The notes under the pieces: model-generated
What the model saw: only the letters and a program-made list of their open reading frames with translations
Told to the model about the DNA's origin: nothing
Databases searched by the model: none
Assembly: GCF_000214495.1 (NCBI RefSeq)
Contig: NZ_AFIJ01000020.1
Coordinates: 1 to 64,000, forward strand
Direction of reading: 5' to 3'
DNA length: 64,000 nt
Origin: Megasphaera lornae
GTDB lineage: Bacteria > Bacillota > Negativicutes > Veillonellales > Megasphaeraceae
Program-made: the position numbers and the translations under genes
Shown: piece by piece, positions 1 to 7,771 of the stretch
Position numbering within the stretch: the first letter of the stretch is position 1
Layout: every line of letters starts with the position of its first letter

Positions 1-67
1 ATATCTTATTTCCTGTCAAGACCGAATTTATTTTACCGCCGTGTCGTCTTTTCCGAAAAATAAAAGC

Positions 68-107
68 GGCATAAGAAGTGACGGAAAAATCCCGCACTTC
101 TTATGCC
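68..107 (-). terminator. Terminator after niaP
   Basis: A 13-bp inverted repeat (arms 68-80 and 95-107) lies just beyond the niaP stop. Read on the minus strand it is followed by a T-rich tract, as in an intrinsic terminator. Nothing else is visible in 1-165. Confidence 0.75.
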
Positions 108-165
108 TCTATGTATACGAGTGTCTAAAATAAAGATTTTCTTCTTACAACCATCCGGCTATACT

Positions 166-1482
166 TCATGCCAAATCTTCCAACGCTTTCTTTTTACTTT
201 CTCTTCCTAAAAGAAGGATGAGCGCCGCAATAATACAAAAAACAGCGGCAAACAAATAAAACACGCCATTCATACCGACAGATTCACTTAATAAATATCC
301 TACCAATATCGGCGCCACAATACCGCCGATACGGCCGAATCCGGCAGCCCAACCGCTACCCATCGCCCGAATTGCCGTCGGATATTGTTCCGGTGTATAC
401 GTATACAATACACCCCATGCTCCCAAATTAAAGAAAGACATAATGGCGCCGGCACTGATCAACGCCGCTACACTGCCGGCATGACCGAAGAAATAACCGG
501 CAATGCCGCTTCCCAATAAATATATGGCTAACGTATATTTACGTCCCCACCGTTCCACCAAATACGCCGCGCTGAAATACCCCGGCAATTGCGCCAGCGT
601 CATCATCAGTACATATTCGAAGGTCTTAATAACGGCAAATCCTTGTTTAAACACAAACGACGGTAGCCACATAAAAATACCATAATAACTAAAAATAATT
701 CCGAACCAAACAAGCCACAACAAAATAGTCCGCACGCGATAAGAAGGGCTCCATAACGTCCGAAAACTTTGCTTAACTTCCGGAACATCCGCTTCCGCAT
801 CCGTCATACCTGTCGTTCTTTCTACATGCAATGCAGTTTCCAAGGTCGATACAATTTGTTCCGCCGCTTCTCGTTTTCCCTTGCTGAGCAAGTACCGCAC
901 CGATTCCGGCATATGTAACCGAATAATAAAAATATACAGTGCCGGGATCGCCCCGATCAGAAAAGTAAGTCGCCAGCCGTAATGCGGAATAAATAAATAC
1001 GCAATACACGCCGCTCCAATCCAACCTACCGCCCAAAAACTTTCCAATAAGACAATGAAGCGCCCGCGTACCCGTGCCGGCGCATATTCCGACACTAAAG
1101 TTACGGCCACAGGCAATTCCCCGCCCAAACCGAAACCGACTAAAAATCGGCAAAGCAGCAAACTGTGGTAAGTAGGCGCCCACGCGCAAAGTCCGGTAGC
1201 CAACGAATACAAAAGAATCGTAAAAGAAAACACATTTTTTCGTCCCCAACGGTCGGCCATCGTTCCGGAAACTACCGCACCCAACGCCATGCCGGCTAAA
1301 CCGATACTGCCGATTAATCCCATTTGCGGCGGAGCTAAATGCCACTCTTTGGCCAATACGGGCAGGACAAAAGCAATCAACCCCGTATCAAACGAGTCGA
1401 ACATCCAGCCTAACCCGGCCACCCCCAACAGTTTATAATGAAAACTGCTGACCGGTAATTCTTCTAAACGACGTAAAATCAT
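166..1482 (-). CDS. niaP: MFS transporter, NiaP-type niacin permease
   Basis: A 438-residue inner-membrane permease of the major facilitator superfamily with about 12 hydrophobic segments. The loop 2-3 signature (MADRWGRK) is present, with a partner RWGRK in the second half. The N-terminus (LPVSSFHYKLLG, then WMFDSFDTG) resembles the niacin permease NiaP/YceI group within the sugar and aromatic-acid transporters. The neighbouring gene encodes the niacin-responsive repressor NiaR, which supports nicotinic acid as substrate; this is inference. The ATG at 1482 is preferred over the one at 1509 because GAGAGGA lies 7 bases before it. A promoter and a palindrome at 1510-1519 precede the gene. Confidence 0.82.
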   Translation of the reverse strand: MILRRLEELPVSSFHYKLLGVAGLGWMFDSFDTGLIAFVLPVLAKEWHLAPPQMGLIGSIGLAGMALGAVVSGTMADRWGRKNVFSFTILLYSLATGLCAWAPTYHSLLLCRFLVGFGLGGELPVAVTLVSEYAPARVRGRFIVLLESFWAVGWIGAACIAYLFIPHYGWRLTFLIGAIPALYIFIIRLHMPESVRYLLSKGKREAAEQIVSTLETALHVERTTGMTDAEADVPEVKQSFRTLWSPSYRVRTILLWLVWFGIIFSYYGIFMWLPSFVFKQGFAVIKTFEYVLMMTLAQLPGYFSAAYLVERWGRKYTLAIYLLGSGIAGYFFGHAGSVAALISAGAIMSFFNLGAWGVLYTYTPEQYPTAIRAMGSGWAAGFGRIGGIVAPILVGYLLSESVGMNGVFYLFAAVFCIIAALILLLGRESKKKALEDLA

Positions 1483-1509
1483 GTATAGATCCTCTCTTTC
1501 CATTGTCAT

Positions 1510-1519
1510 GACAGCTGTC
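1510..1519. promoter_or_regulatory. Candidate NiaR operator (perfect 10-bp palindrome)
   Basis: GACAGCTGTC is a perfect palindrome between the -10 box of niaP and its start codon, so it overlaps or closely follows the expected transcription start. A bound repressor there would block transcription. The niaR repressor gene lies immediately upstream. Assignment to NiaR is inferred from position and symmetry. Confidence 0.5.
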
Positions 1520-1526
1520 TATACAT

Positions 1527-1555
1527 AATATACTCTTCTATCTCAAAAAACGCAA
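1527..1555 (-). promoter_or_regulatory. Sigma-A-type promoter of niaP
   Basis: On the minus strand, TTGCGT (1550-1555) and TATATT (1527-1532) are separated by exactly 17 bases. The predicted start falls in the palindrome at 1510-1519. Confidence 0.6.
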
Positions 1556-1575
1556 GTCCTTTCTTTATGCGCCGT

Positions 1576-2091
1576 CTATCCGTGATATAAAATTTTTAAT
1601 TCTTCCAAGGCCTGCCGAATCACTTCCAGCTCCTCTTCCGTATCGGCCCTCACGGCATGAGTATGAACGCCGCCGCTAAGACAGCAAAGCATTTCCGCTC
1701 CGGACTCAAGCATTAACGACAAATAATGCTGTAAATCCCGCCGTGATCGCAAATTCAATTTCGCCTCCAACGTGCCGTATACTTCATGTTCAACCACGAC
1801 ATTTTCCACAATGCCGCCATTATCAATAATCGCTTCCAATTCTGCCCGCATTTGATCCATTCCATGGCGACACACGAAAATCTTCCGCCTGCCTTTTTCT
1901 TCCACCTTTAAAAGTTGATATCCGCGCGGCGTGGAAATAATCTCCGTACCTTCCGCTCGCAAAATGGCAATATCCCCCACAATAATCTGACGGCTGACTG
2001 CGCATCGTTGCGATAAAACCGTGCCGTTCACAGGCTTTTGTGAGCGACTTAAAATGTTGATAATTTCGTTACGTCGTGCTGCATTATCCAT
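1576..2091 (-). CDS. niaR: NiaR niacin-responsive transcriptional repressor
   Basis: 171 residues. An N-terminal HTH_11 winged-helix domain (about 5-60) is followed by a 3H domain (about 72-168). The 3H hallmarks are visible: His76 in CRHG, His102 in VEHEVYG, and His143/His145 in GGVHTH, the histidines that bind metal in this family. NiaR (YrxA) represses NAD synthesis and niacin uptake genes when nicotinic acid is present. AAGGAGG lies 5 bases before the ATG, and TTGAGG-16-TATAAT just upstream may be its own promoter. The adjacent niaP with its palindrome is the likely target. Confidence 0.88.
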   Translation of the reverse strand: MDNAARRNEIINILSRSQKPVNGTVLSQRCAVSRQIIVGDIAILRAEGTEIISTPRGYQLLKVEEKGRRKIFVCRHGMDQMRAELEAIIDNGGIVENVVVEHEVYGTLEAKLNLRSRRDLQHYLSLMLESGAEMLCCLSGGVHTHAVRADTEEELEVIRQALEELKILYHG

Positions 2092-2156
2092 AACCGCCTC
2101 CTTATTTTCATTATAACATGTATCCCCCGATCCTCAAACGTCTCCGAATGCAAATA

Positions 2157-2207
2157 AAAAAACATGTTTTTCCGCGCCGCTCCGAGGGCCCGTAAAACAT
2201 GTTTTTT
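2157..2207 (-). terminator. Terminator after lysA
   Basis: The arms contain AAACATGTTTT and AAAACATGTTT around a GC-rich loop, with a T-run on the minus strand. It ends the lysA transcript just before the niaR promoter. Confidence 0.7.
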
Positions 2208-2212
2208 ATTCT

Positions 2213-3466
2213 TTATAATGCCGAAAAATCCAAGGTGGCAAATAAGTCTTCCAACGTTTCGGCACGGCGAATTTGCCTTACCTTGCCGTCTTTTTGTAAC
2301 AATAATTCTGCCGAACGCAACTTGCCATTATAGTTAAATCCCATAGAATGGCCATGAGCGCCGGTATCATGAATAACTAAAATATCACCGTCTTCAATCT
2401 CCGGCAAGGCCCTGTCCACCGCAAATTTATCACAATTTTCACAAAGTGATCCCGAAATGTCATAAATATGATCTTTCGGAAGATGTTCTTTTCCCATAAC
2501 GGAAATATGATGATACGCCCCGTACATACCGGGACGCATAAGATTGGCCATGCACGCATCCACCCCGATATATTCCTTCCAAATATGTTTGTGGTGAATA
2601 GCTGTCGTCACTAAATAGCCATAAGGCCCGGTAATGGCGCGACCGCATTCAAATGCCAATTGCACCTGCCCTAACCCGTGCGGTTTCATAATCGTTTCAA
2701 AGTGTTGCCGTATCCCTTGACTCAATTCGTCATAGGAAACAAATGATTCTTCCGGTCTGTACGGCAAGCCGATACCGCCGCCGAAATCAATAAATTCGAC
2801 AGTAATCCCCATATGCTTCTGCACATCCGCCGCCAATTCAAACATCATCTTGGCCGTATGAATTAATCCTTGTACAGCCAATTCATTGGATACAACCATC
2901 GTATGTAACCCGAAATGGCGTACGCCTTTTGCCTGTAAAATACGAAAAGCTTCAAAAATCTGTTCCCGTGTCATGCCGTACTTCGCTTCTTCCGGTTTCC
3001 CGATAATCGCGTTTCCTTCCTGCAACAGCGGTCCCGGATTATAGCGTGCGCAAATCCGGTCCGGCAAGGAGGCATGTTGTTCTAAATACGCAATCATGGA
3101 AATATCATCTAAATTAATCAGCGCCCCCATTGCCAAGGCTTTTTGATATTCCGCATACGGTGTATCGTTAGATGAAAAAACAATATCACGGCCGGTAATT
3201 CCCACTTTTTCGCAAAGCATCAATTCCGCCATCGAACTGCAATCCGCGCCTACCCCTTCCGCCTTTAACAACTTCATAATATACGGATTCGGAGTCGCTT
3301 TCACGGCAAAATATTCCTTAAAAGACGGCGCCCATGAAAATGCCCGTAAAAATTGACGTACATTATCAATCATCGCCTGTTCATCGTAAATATGAAACGG
3401 CGTAGGATAGTCAGCTATAATGTGTTGTATCTGTTCCTTTGTAAAAGGTACGGTTTTGGAATTCAT
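2213..3466 (-). CDS. lysA: Diaminopimelate decarboxylase
   Basis: 417-residue PLP enzyme of the alanine-racemase fold group that converts meso-diaminopimelate to lysine in the cytoplasm. Visible features are the PLP-lysine segment EYFAVKATPNP near residue 55, the glycine-rich phosphate loop DFGGGIGLPYRPEE, the GSLCENCDKFA segment with its active-site cysteine, and HDTGAHG followed by NYNGKLR near the C-terminus. The ATG at 3466 is preferred to the in-frame ATG at 3472 because GGGGG would directly abut the latter. A LysR-type regulator is divergent and may control it. A bifunctional lysine/ornithine decarboxylase, known from related bacteria, is less likely given the decarboxylase-type motifs. 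Confidence 0.85.
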   Translation of the reverse strand: MNSKTVPFTKEQIQHIIADYPTPFHIYDEQAMIDNVRQFLRAFSWAPSFKEYFAVKATPNPYIMKLLKAEGVGADCSSMAELMLCEKVGITGRDIVFSSNDTPYAEYQKALAMGALINLDDISMIAYLEQHASLPDRICARYNPGPLLQEGNAIIGKPEEAKYGMTREQIFEAFRILQAKGVRHFGLHTMVVSNELAVQGLIHTAKMMFELAADVQKHMGITVEFIDFGGGIGLPYRPEESFVSYDELSQGIRQHFETIMKPHGLGQVQLAFECGRAITGPYGYLVTTAIHHKHIWKEYIGVDACMANLMRPGMYGAYHHISVMGKEHLPKDHIYDISGSLCENCDKFAVDRALPEIEDGDILVIHDTGAHGHSMGFNYNGKLRSAELLLQKDGKVRQIRRAETLEDLFATLDFSAL

Positions 3467-3527
3467 TTTCATCCCCCTATACTATAACCCATAAACGACA
3501 TTGTCATGTATTGTTTCTATATATTTT

Positions 3528-3541
3528 TTATTATATAATAA
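3528..3541. promoter_or_regulatory. Candidate operator between lysA and the LysR gene
   Basis: TTATTATATAATAA is a perfect 14-bp palindrome in the divergent intergenic region. LysR-type regulators bind inverted repeats in such places. It consists only of A and T, so chance or promoter composition could also explain it. Confidence 0.3.
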
Positions 3542-3611
3542 GGCTATATTATTTGTAAAATAGATTATTTCAATTCAACCGATTCGTTTTTATAATTACA
3601 ATGAGGATAGT

Positions 3612-4469
3612 ATGGATACATCGACACTTCGCACCTTTATTGCTTTGTCCCAAATAAAAAACTTTACCAAAACCGCCCGTCAACTTTATATTGCGCAATC
3701 TACCGTCACCAATCGCATTCGCGACTTGGAAAAAGAATTGGGCGTATTACTCTTTACCAGAAATCGCAAACAAGTAGAATTAACCTCGGCAGGCGAAAAA
3801 TTTTTACCCTATGCCCAACAACTGATTCGTATTGAAACCGCCGCCTTACAAGATGTACATATTTCGCCGCATGACACGCACCCAATCCATATCGGCACTA
3901 CCAATACCATTTATGAATGCCATTTGCAAAAACGACTCCATGTCTATTTACAAACCGCCTCGCACGCCTCCCTGCACATTACCATCGGCCATACGCCGGA
4001 TATGTTGGCACAATTACAAGACCATGTCTTCGATGCCGTATTTTCATTCAATCCCTTACTGCGCGACGGCTACATTTCCCTTCCCTATCGTACAGATACG
4101 TTAGTCTTGGTCTGCGCCTACAACAGAACGACCTATGCACAGGGAATCCGTAAAAACGAATTACAACACATAGACTATCTGTTTTGCAACTTCGCCCTAC
4201 AAGGTATCGGGCTCTATATTCGCGATCTTTTTCCCAAACATCACCGTTTTCCCCTGGAAATAGATAACAGCACCAAATTGCCGCACTATGTGGCTGCCGG
4301 TTTCGGCTATACTTTTTTACCGCAAAGTCTGATTGAAGATACTGTCGCTTGTAAAAAACTGCGAGTCATTCCGCTGCTGGATTTTGCCGCCCCCAAAGTG
4401 GACAGCTATTATATTACGCGCAGCCCCTCTACCGTTCCCGATACGCTGACCCGCATTTTATGGGAATAA
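3612..4469 (+). CDS. LysR-family transcriptional regulator
   Basis: 285 residues: an N-terminal winged helix-turn-helix (about 3-62, with the recognition pattern QSTVTNRIRDLEKELG and LFTR) and a C-terminal effector-binding domain. GAGGATAGT precedes the ATG. It is divergent from lysA, the arrangement in which E. coli LysR activates lysA in response to diaminopimelate, so control of lysA is a reasonable inference. The effector domain is too diverse to identify the ligand by reading. Confidence 0.82.
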   Translation: MDTSTLRTFIALSQIKNFTKTARQLYIAQSTVTNRIRDLEKELGVLLFTRNRKQVELTSAGEKFLPYAQQLIRIETAALQDVHISPHDTHPIHIGTTNTIYECHLQKRLHVYLQTASHASLHITIGHTPDMLAQLQDHVFDAVFSFNPLLRDGYISLPYRTDTLVLVCAYNRTTYAQGIRKNELQHIDYLFCNFALQGIGLYIRDLFPKHHRFPLEIDNSTKLPHYVAAGFGYTFLPQSLIEDTVACKKLRVIPLLDFAAPKVDSYYITRSPSTVPDTLTRILWE

Positions 4470-4492
4470 ACCGAACTAAAAACATAAAAAAA

Positions 4493-4522
4493 TCGACACA
4501 AAGGCTTTCACCTTTATGTCGA
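4493..4522 (-). terminator. Terminator after the metal-binding gene
   Basis: A 12-bp stem with one mismatch (arms 4493-4504 and 4511-4522), followed on the minus strand by a T-run (complement of 4486-4492). It separates the gene from the convergent LysR gene. Confidence 0.7.
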
Positions 4523-4577
4523 TACAACAAACCGGTTGGTATACTGCTGCCGGTCTATACCCGTTATTTTTCCGGCA

Positions 4578-4835
4578 TCAGTCGTCGGAAATTCGCGTTA
4601 CCGTATAGCCTGCCTCACTGACGGCCTGCGTCAGCGCTTCATTCGTAACCTGTGCCGCCACTACCACTTGGGCTTGCCCGGACGACAGGTTCACGCGAAC
4701 CTGTTTTACGCCCTCTACCCCTTTCAAGGCCGTTTCTACATGTTTCACACAGTTTTCGCAGGTCATGCCGGTTATACAAATGTGCTTTTTTGTTCCTTCC
4801 GCCTTACTGCCGAATAATCCGCTCAAAAACCCCAT
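4578..4835 (-). CDS. Heavy-metal-associated domain protein (CopZ-like)
   Basis: 85 residues. A short glycine-rich N-terminus precedes one ferredoxin-like HMA domain (about 17-82) with the metal-binding motif MTCENC. Such proteins bind Cu(I) or similar ions and hand them to P-type ATPases in the cytoplasm. No CopA ATPase or copper regulator is next to it, so the partner is unknown. GGGGGGA precedes the ATG. It lies 104 bases beyond dapA with its own terminator, so it may be transcribed alone. Confidence 0.75.
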   Translation of the reverse strand: MGFLSGLFGSKAEGTKKHICITGMTCENCVKHVETALKGVEGVKQVRVNLSSGQAQVVVAAQVTNEALTQAVSEAGYTVTRISDD

Positions 4836-4939
4836 GCGAATCCCCCCATTCTTTTTGTTTTTCCGTCTCTTTCATTATATTCGTCCGGTCGCGTAAACAC
4901 AAGACGAAATTTCCGCACTTTACGCCTTGCGGAACACCC

Positions 4940-5827
4940 TTATTTGATAATATGAAATTGTTGCAACAAGCGTGTTAAAAATTGTTTTTCTTCCACCGAA
5001 GCTTCCACCAACGGCAACCGGAAGGGACCCGAAGGGCGTCCCAGTATTTGACAGCACGTCTTTACGGGAATCGGATTGACAGTACAGAATACGCCGTTTA
5101 ATACCGGTAAATACGTCTGATGCAACGCACATGCTTTTTGTACATCTCCGGCCTTATAAGCTTCTATCATGGTTTGCAGTTCCCGTCCGATCAAATGCGA
5201 AGCAACGCTGATCACGCCGCAACCGCCGACGGCCAATATCGGCAAGGTTAAATTATCTTCACCGCTATATACCGAAAAATGCTCATCCGTATCTCTTGCC
5301 ATTACGGTCACTGCCGATAAATCACCGCCGGCTTCTTTAATACCGACAATGTTTTTGAATGCCCGCGCCAACCGAACAACCGTAGCGGCTTCCAACTTGC
5401 CGCCTGTCCGTCCGGGAACATTATACAATATAACCGGTGCGGTCACCGCTTTGGCTACTGCCGCAAAATGGGCATAACATCCGGCTTGATTGGGCTTGTT
5501 GTAATAGGGAGTAATCACTAAAAGCGCATCGACGCCCGTTTTTTCCGCTGCTTGGGCAAAAGCGACAGTCTGCGCCGTATTATTACTGCCCACATTCGCT
5601 ATAACCCGTTTATGCGGCGGCAAAGCCGTACGGACCGCCCGAAACAATGTCAACTTTTCTTCTTCGGTCATGGTCGCGCCTTCTCCCGTAGTTCCGGCAA
5701 GCAACACACTGTCCGAACCGTTTTGACACAAATCTTGCGCCAACTGTACGGCCCCTTCATAATCAACACTGCCGTCTTCATAAAAGGGAGTAATCATCGC
5801 TGTAATAACATTCCCCAATTGTACCAT
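4940..5827 (-). CDS. dapA: 4-hydroxy-tetrahydrodipicolinate synthase
   Basis: 295-residue TIM-barrel aldolase that condenses pyruvate with aspartate semialdehyde, the first committed step to diaminopimelate and lysine. Visible residues are Lys164 (VGIKEAGGD, Schiff base), Tyr135 (YNVPGR) and the GTTGE loop at 45-49. The length is normal for the family. It is the last gene of a dapB-asd-dapA set, 20 bases after asd, so the substrate-producing enzyme is encoded next to it. Confidence 0.95.
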   Translation of the reverse strand: MVQLGNVITAMITPFYEDGSVDYEGAVQLAQDLCQNGSDSVLLAGTTGEGATMTEEEKLTLFRAVRTALPPHKRVIANVGSNNTAQTVAFAQAAEKTGVDALLVITPYYNKPNQAGCYAHFAAVAKAVTAPVILYNVPGRTGGKLEAATVVRLARAFKNIVGIKEAGGDLSAVTVMARDTDEHFSVYSGEDNLTLPILAVGGCGVISVASHLIGRELQTMIEAYKAGDVQKACALHQTYLPVLNGVFCTVNPIPVKTCCQILGRPSGPFRLPLVEASVEEKQFLTRLLQQFHIIK

Positions 5828-5847
5828 ACACCCTCACTCCTTTATTT

Positions 5848-6882
5848 TTACAGCATATTATGAGCCAGCATATATTCTGCAATTTGCAGTGCATTTAAGG
5901 CGGCGCCTTTGCGAATTTGATCTCCCGACACCCATAAATTCACCGCTTTGGGATTAAATAAATCCTTCCGAATACGACCTACATAACAGTCATACTTTTC
6001 AGACGTATATAAAGGCATGGGATACTGCATATGTTCAAGATCGTCCTGCACTTGTACCCCCGGAAATTGTTGTATAGCATTGCGTATGTCTTCTACGTTC
6101 AACGCCGTCGCCGTTTCCGCATAAATCGCTTCGGCATGACTTCGAAATACAGGTACCCGCACGGTTGTAGGAGAAACGGCAATCGTGTGATCATGCAAAA
6201 TTTTGTGGGTTTCATGTACCATTTTCATTTCTTCTTTAGAATACGCATTATCTAAAAATACATCAATATGCGGAATCAGATTAAATGCAATCGGATAATG
6301 AACGGGTAAACTTTTCGTCGGTAAAATCTTGGGCATCATCGGTTCGCCCCGCATATATGCCGACACTTCTTCCCGCAATTCTTCAATAGCTTCTTTTCCC
6401 GCGCCGGAAACGGCTTGATACGTACTGACTACAATCTTGGTAATAGGAGACAGGTCATAAATGGGTTTTAATGCCATCAGCATAATAATGGTCGAGCAAT
6501 TGGGATTGGCAATAATTCCTTTGTGCAGCGCAATATCCGCCGCATTCACTTCCGGCACAACCAAGGGAACCTGCGGATCCATGCGAAACGCGCTGGAATT
6601 ATCAATTACCACACAACCGCGTTGCACCGCTTCGGGAGCCAACACTTTGCTGATCGAACCGCCGGCAAACAAGCCTATATCAACGCCTGCAAACGATGCC
6701 GCCGTAGCTTCTTCTACAGCATATTCGACACCGTTTACCGCCATTTTTTTTCCTACGGAACGAGCGGACGCCAGTAATTTTAATGCGCTGTACGGAAATT
6801 TCCGCTCTTCAATTAACCGAATAAATTCTTGCCCCACTGCACCGGTGGCGCCTAAAATTGCTACTACAGGTTTCTTTTTCAT
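5848..6882 (-). CDS. asd: Aspartate-semialdehyde dehydrogenase
   Basis: 344 residues. Reduces aspartyl phosphate to aspartate semialdehyde with NADPH, at the branch to lysine/diaminopimelate, methionine and threonine. The Rossmann motif GATGAVG is at 11-17, catalytic Cys128 is in NPNCST, and HAEA/IYAE lies in the C-terminal catalytic domain. The ATG at 6882 is used because AGAGGAAG lies about 8 bases before it, whereas the in-frame ATG at 6900 has no ribosome binding site. Sits between dapB and dapA. Confidence 0.94.
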   Translation of the reverse strand: MKKKPVVAILGATGAVGQEFIRLIEERKFPYSALKLLASARSVGKKMAVNGVEYAVEEATAASFAGVDIGLFAGGSISKVLAPEAVQRGCVVIDNSSAFRMDPQVPLVVPEVNAADIALHKGIIANPNCSTIIMLMALKPIYDLSPITKIVVSTYQAVSGAGKEAIEELREEVSAYMRGEPMMPKILPTKSLPVHYPIAFNLIPHIDVFLDNAYSKEEMKMVHETHKILHDHTIAVSPTTVRVPVFRSHAEAIYAETATALNVEDIRNAIQQFPGVQVQDDLEHMQYPMPLYTSEKYDCYVGRIRKDLFNPKAVNLWVSGDQIRKGAALNALQIAEYMLAHNML

Positions 6883-6903
6883 GTGCCGACTTCCTCTCAT
6901 TGG

Positions 6904-7701
6904 TTATAAATAACGCTCCAGTCCGAAGGTCAATCCCGTATGCCCGCTTACCTTCTTGATCGCTAATAGAACGCCGGGCATAAACGACTTACGATCCAGT
7001 GAATCATGGCGCAAAGTCAGTAATTCTCCCTGCCCGCCGAATAACACTTGTTGATGGGCCACATATCCCGGCAAGCGTACGCTGTGAACGGGAATGTCTT
7101 CCACTGTCGCACCGCGGGCGCCGCGCAAACTTTCTTGCGTATGAGCCGGAGCCGCCGCCGCGCCCGCCTGTTTACGGGCCGCCGCCACGCGTTCCGCCGT
7201 AAGAATGGCAGTACCTGAAGGAGCATCCAATTTATTGTTGTGATGCAACTCAATAATTTCCACGTTCGGCAAATACGGTGCCGCTTCAGCGGCAAACCGC
7301 ATCATCAACACGGCACCGATGGAAAAATTCGGAGCAATAAATAACCCGACACCATTTGCCGCCGCCAATTTTCCCAATCGTTCTCGTTGCACCGCCGTCA
7401 AGCCGGTAGTGCCTACAACCATATGCACTCCTTTGGTTAAGCAAATTTCAGCGTTTTCATAAATAGCATCGGGAGTGGTGAAATCCACCGCCACCTCCGG
7501 ATGACAAGTGTCCAACACTGCAGCCAAGTTATTTCCCATAGAAATTCCCAACGCCTGCATGCCTGCCGCCACCCCTATATCTTCGCCGACATGCGTCAAA
7601 CTGACGCCGCCGACCAACGCCAATTCCGCATCGGCCGTAACCGCCTTTACGACTTCACTGCCCATGCGTCCGTCCGCTCCGTTTACGACTACCCGAATCA
7701 T
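6904..7701 (-). CDS. dapB: 4-hydroxy-tetrahydrodipicolinate reductase
   Basis: 265 residues. Reduces hydroxytetrahydrodipicolinate with NAD(P)H in the diaminopimelate pathway. N-terminal nucleotide-binding motif NGADGRMG, central TTPDA and GTTG segments, and the substrate motif ELHHNNKLDAPSGTA are all present. First gene of dapB-asd-dapA, with its own promoter in the end of recN, so it can be controlled apart from the upstream operon. Confidence 0.94.
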   Translation of the reverse strand: MIRVVVNGADGRMGSEVVKAVTADAELALVGGVSLTHVGEDIGVAAGMQALGISMGNNLAAVLDTCHPEVAVDFTTPDAIYENAEICLTKGVHMVVGTTGLTAVQRERLGKLAAANGVGLFIAPNFSIGAVLMMRFAAEAAPYLPNVEIIELHHNNKLDAPSGTAILTAERVAAARKQAGAAAAPAHTQESLRGARGATVEDIPVHSVRLPGYVAHQQVLFGGQGELLTLRHDSLDRKSFMPGVLLAIKKVSGHTGLTFGLERYL

Positions 7702-7741
7702 GATCCGTCCTCCCTGCTACAGTTTATTAAAATGTAAGAAT

Positions 7742-7771
7742 ACTATATACCTATTACAAGGTTTACGTCAA
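7742..7771 (-). promoter_or_regulatory. Promoter of dapB-asd-dapA
   Basis: On the minus strand, TTGACG (7766-7771) and TATAGT (7742-7747) have an 18-base spacer. The -35 box overlaps the last codons of recN. Confidence 0.55.

Noticed and set aside
773-1345. A 190-codon frame antisense-phase within niaP
   Set aside because: It overlaps a clear MFS permease in another frame, with no ribosome binding site and no recognisable domain.
2213-3466. lysA as a bifunctional lysine/ornithine decarboxylase making cell-wall cadaverine
   Set aside because: Motifs and length fit diaminopimelate decarboxylase, and a divergent LysR-type gene supports lysA; no sequence evidence favours the other activity.
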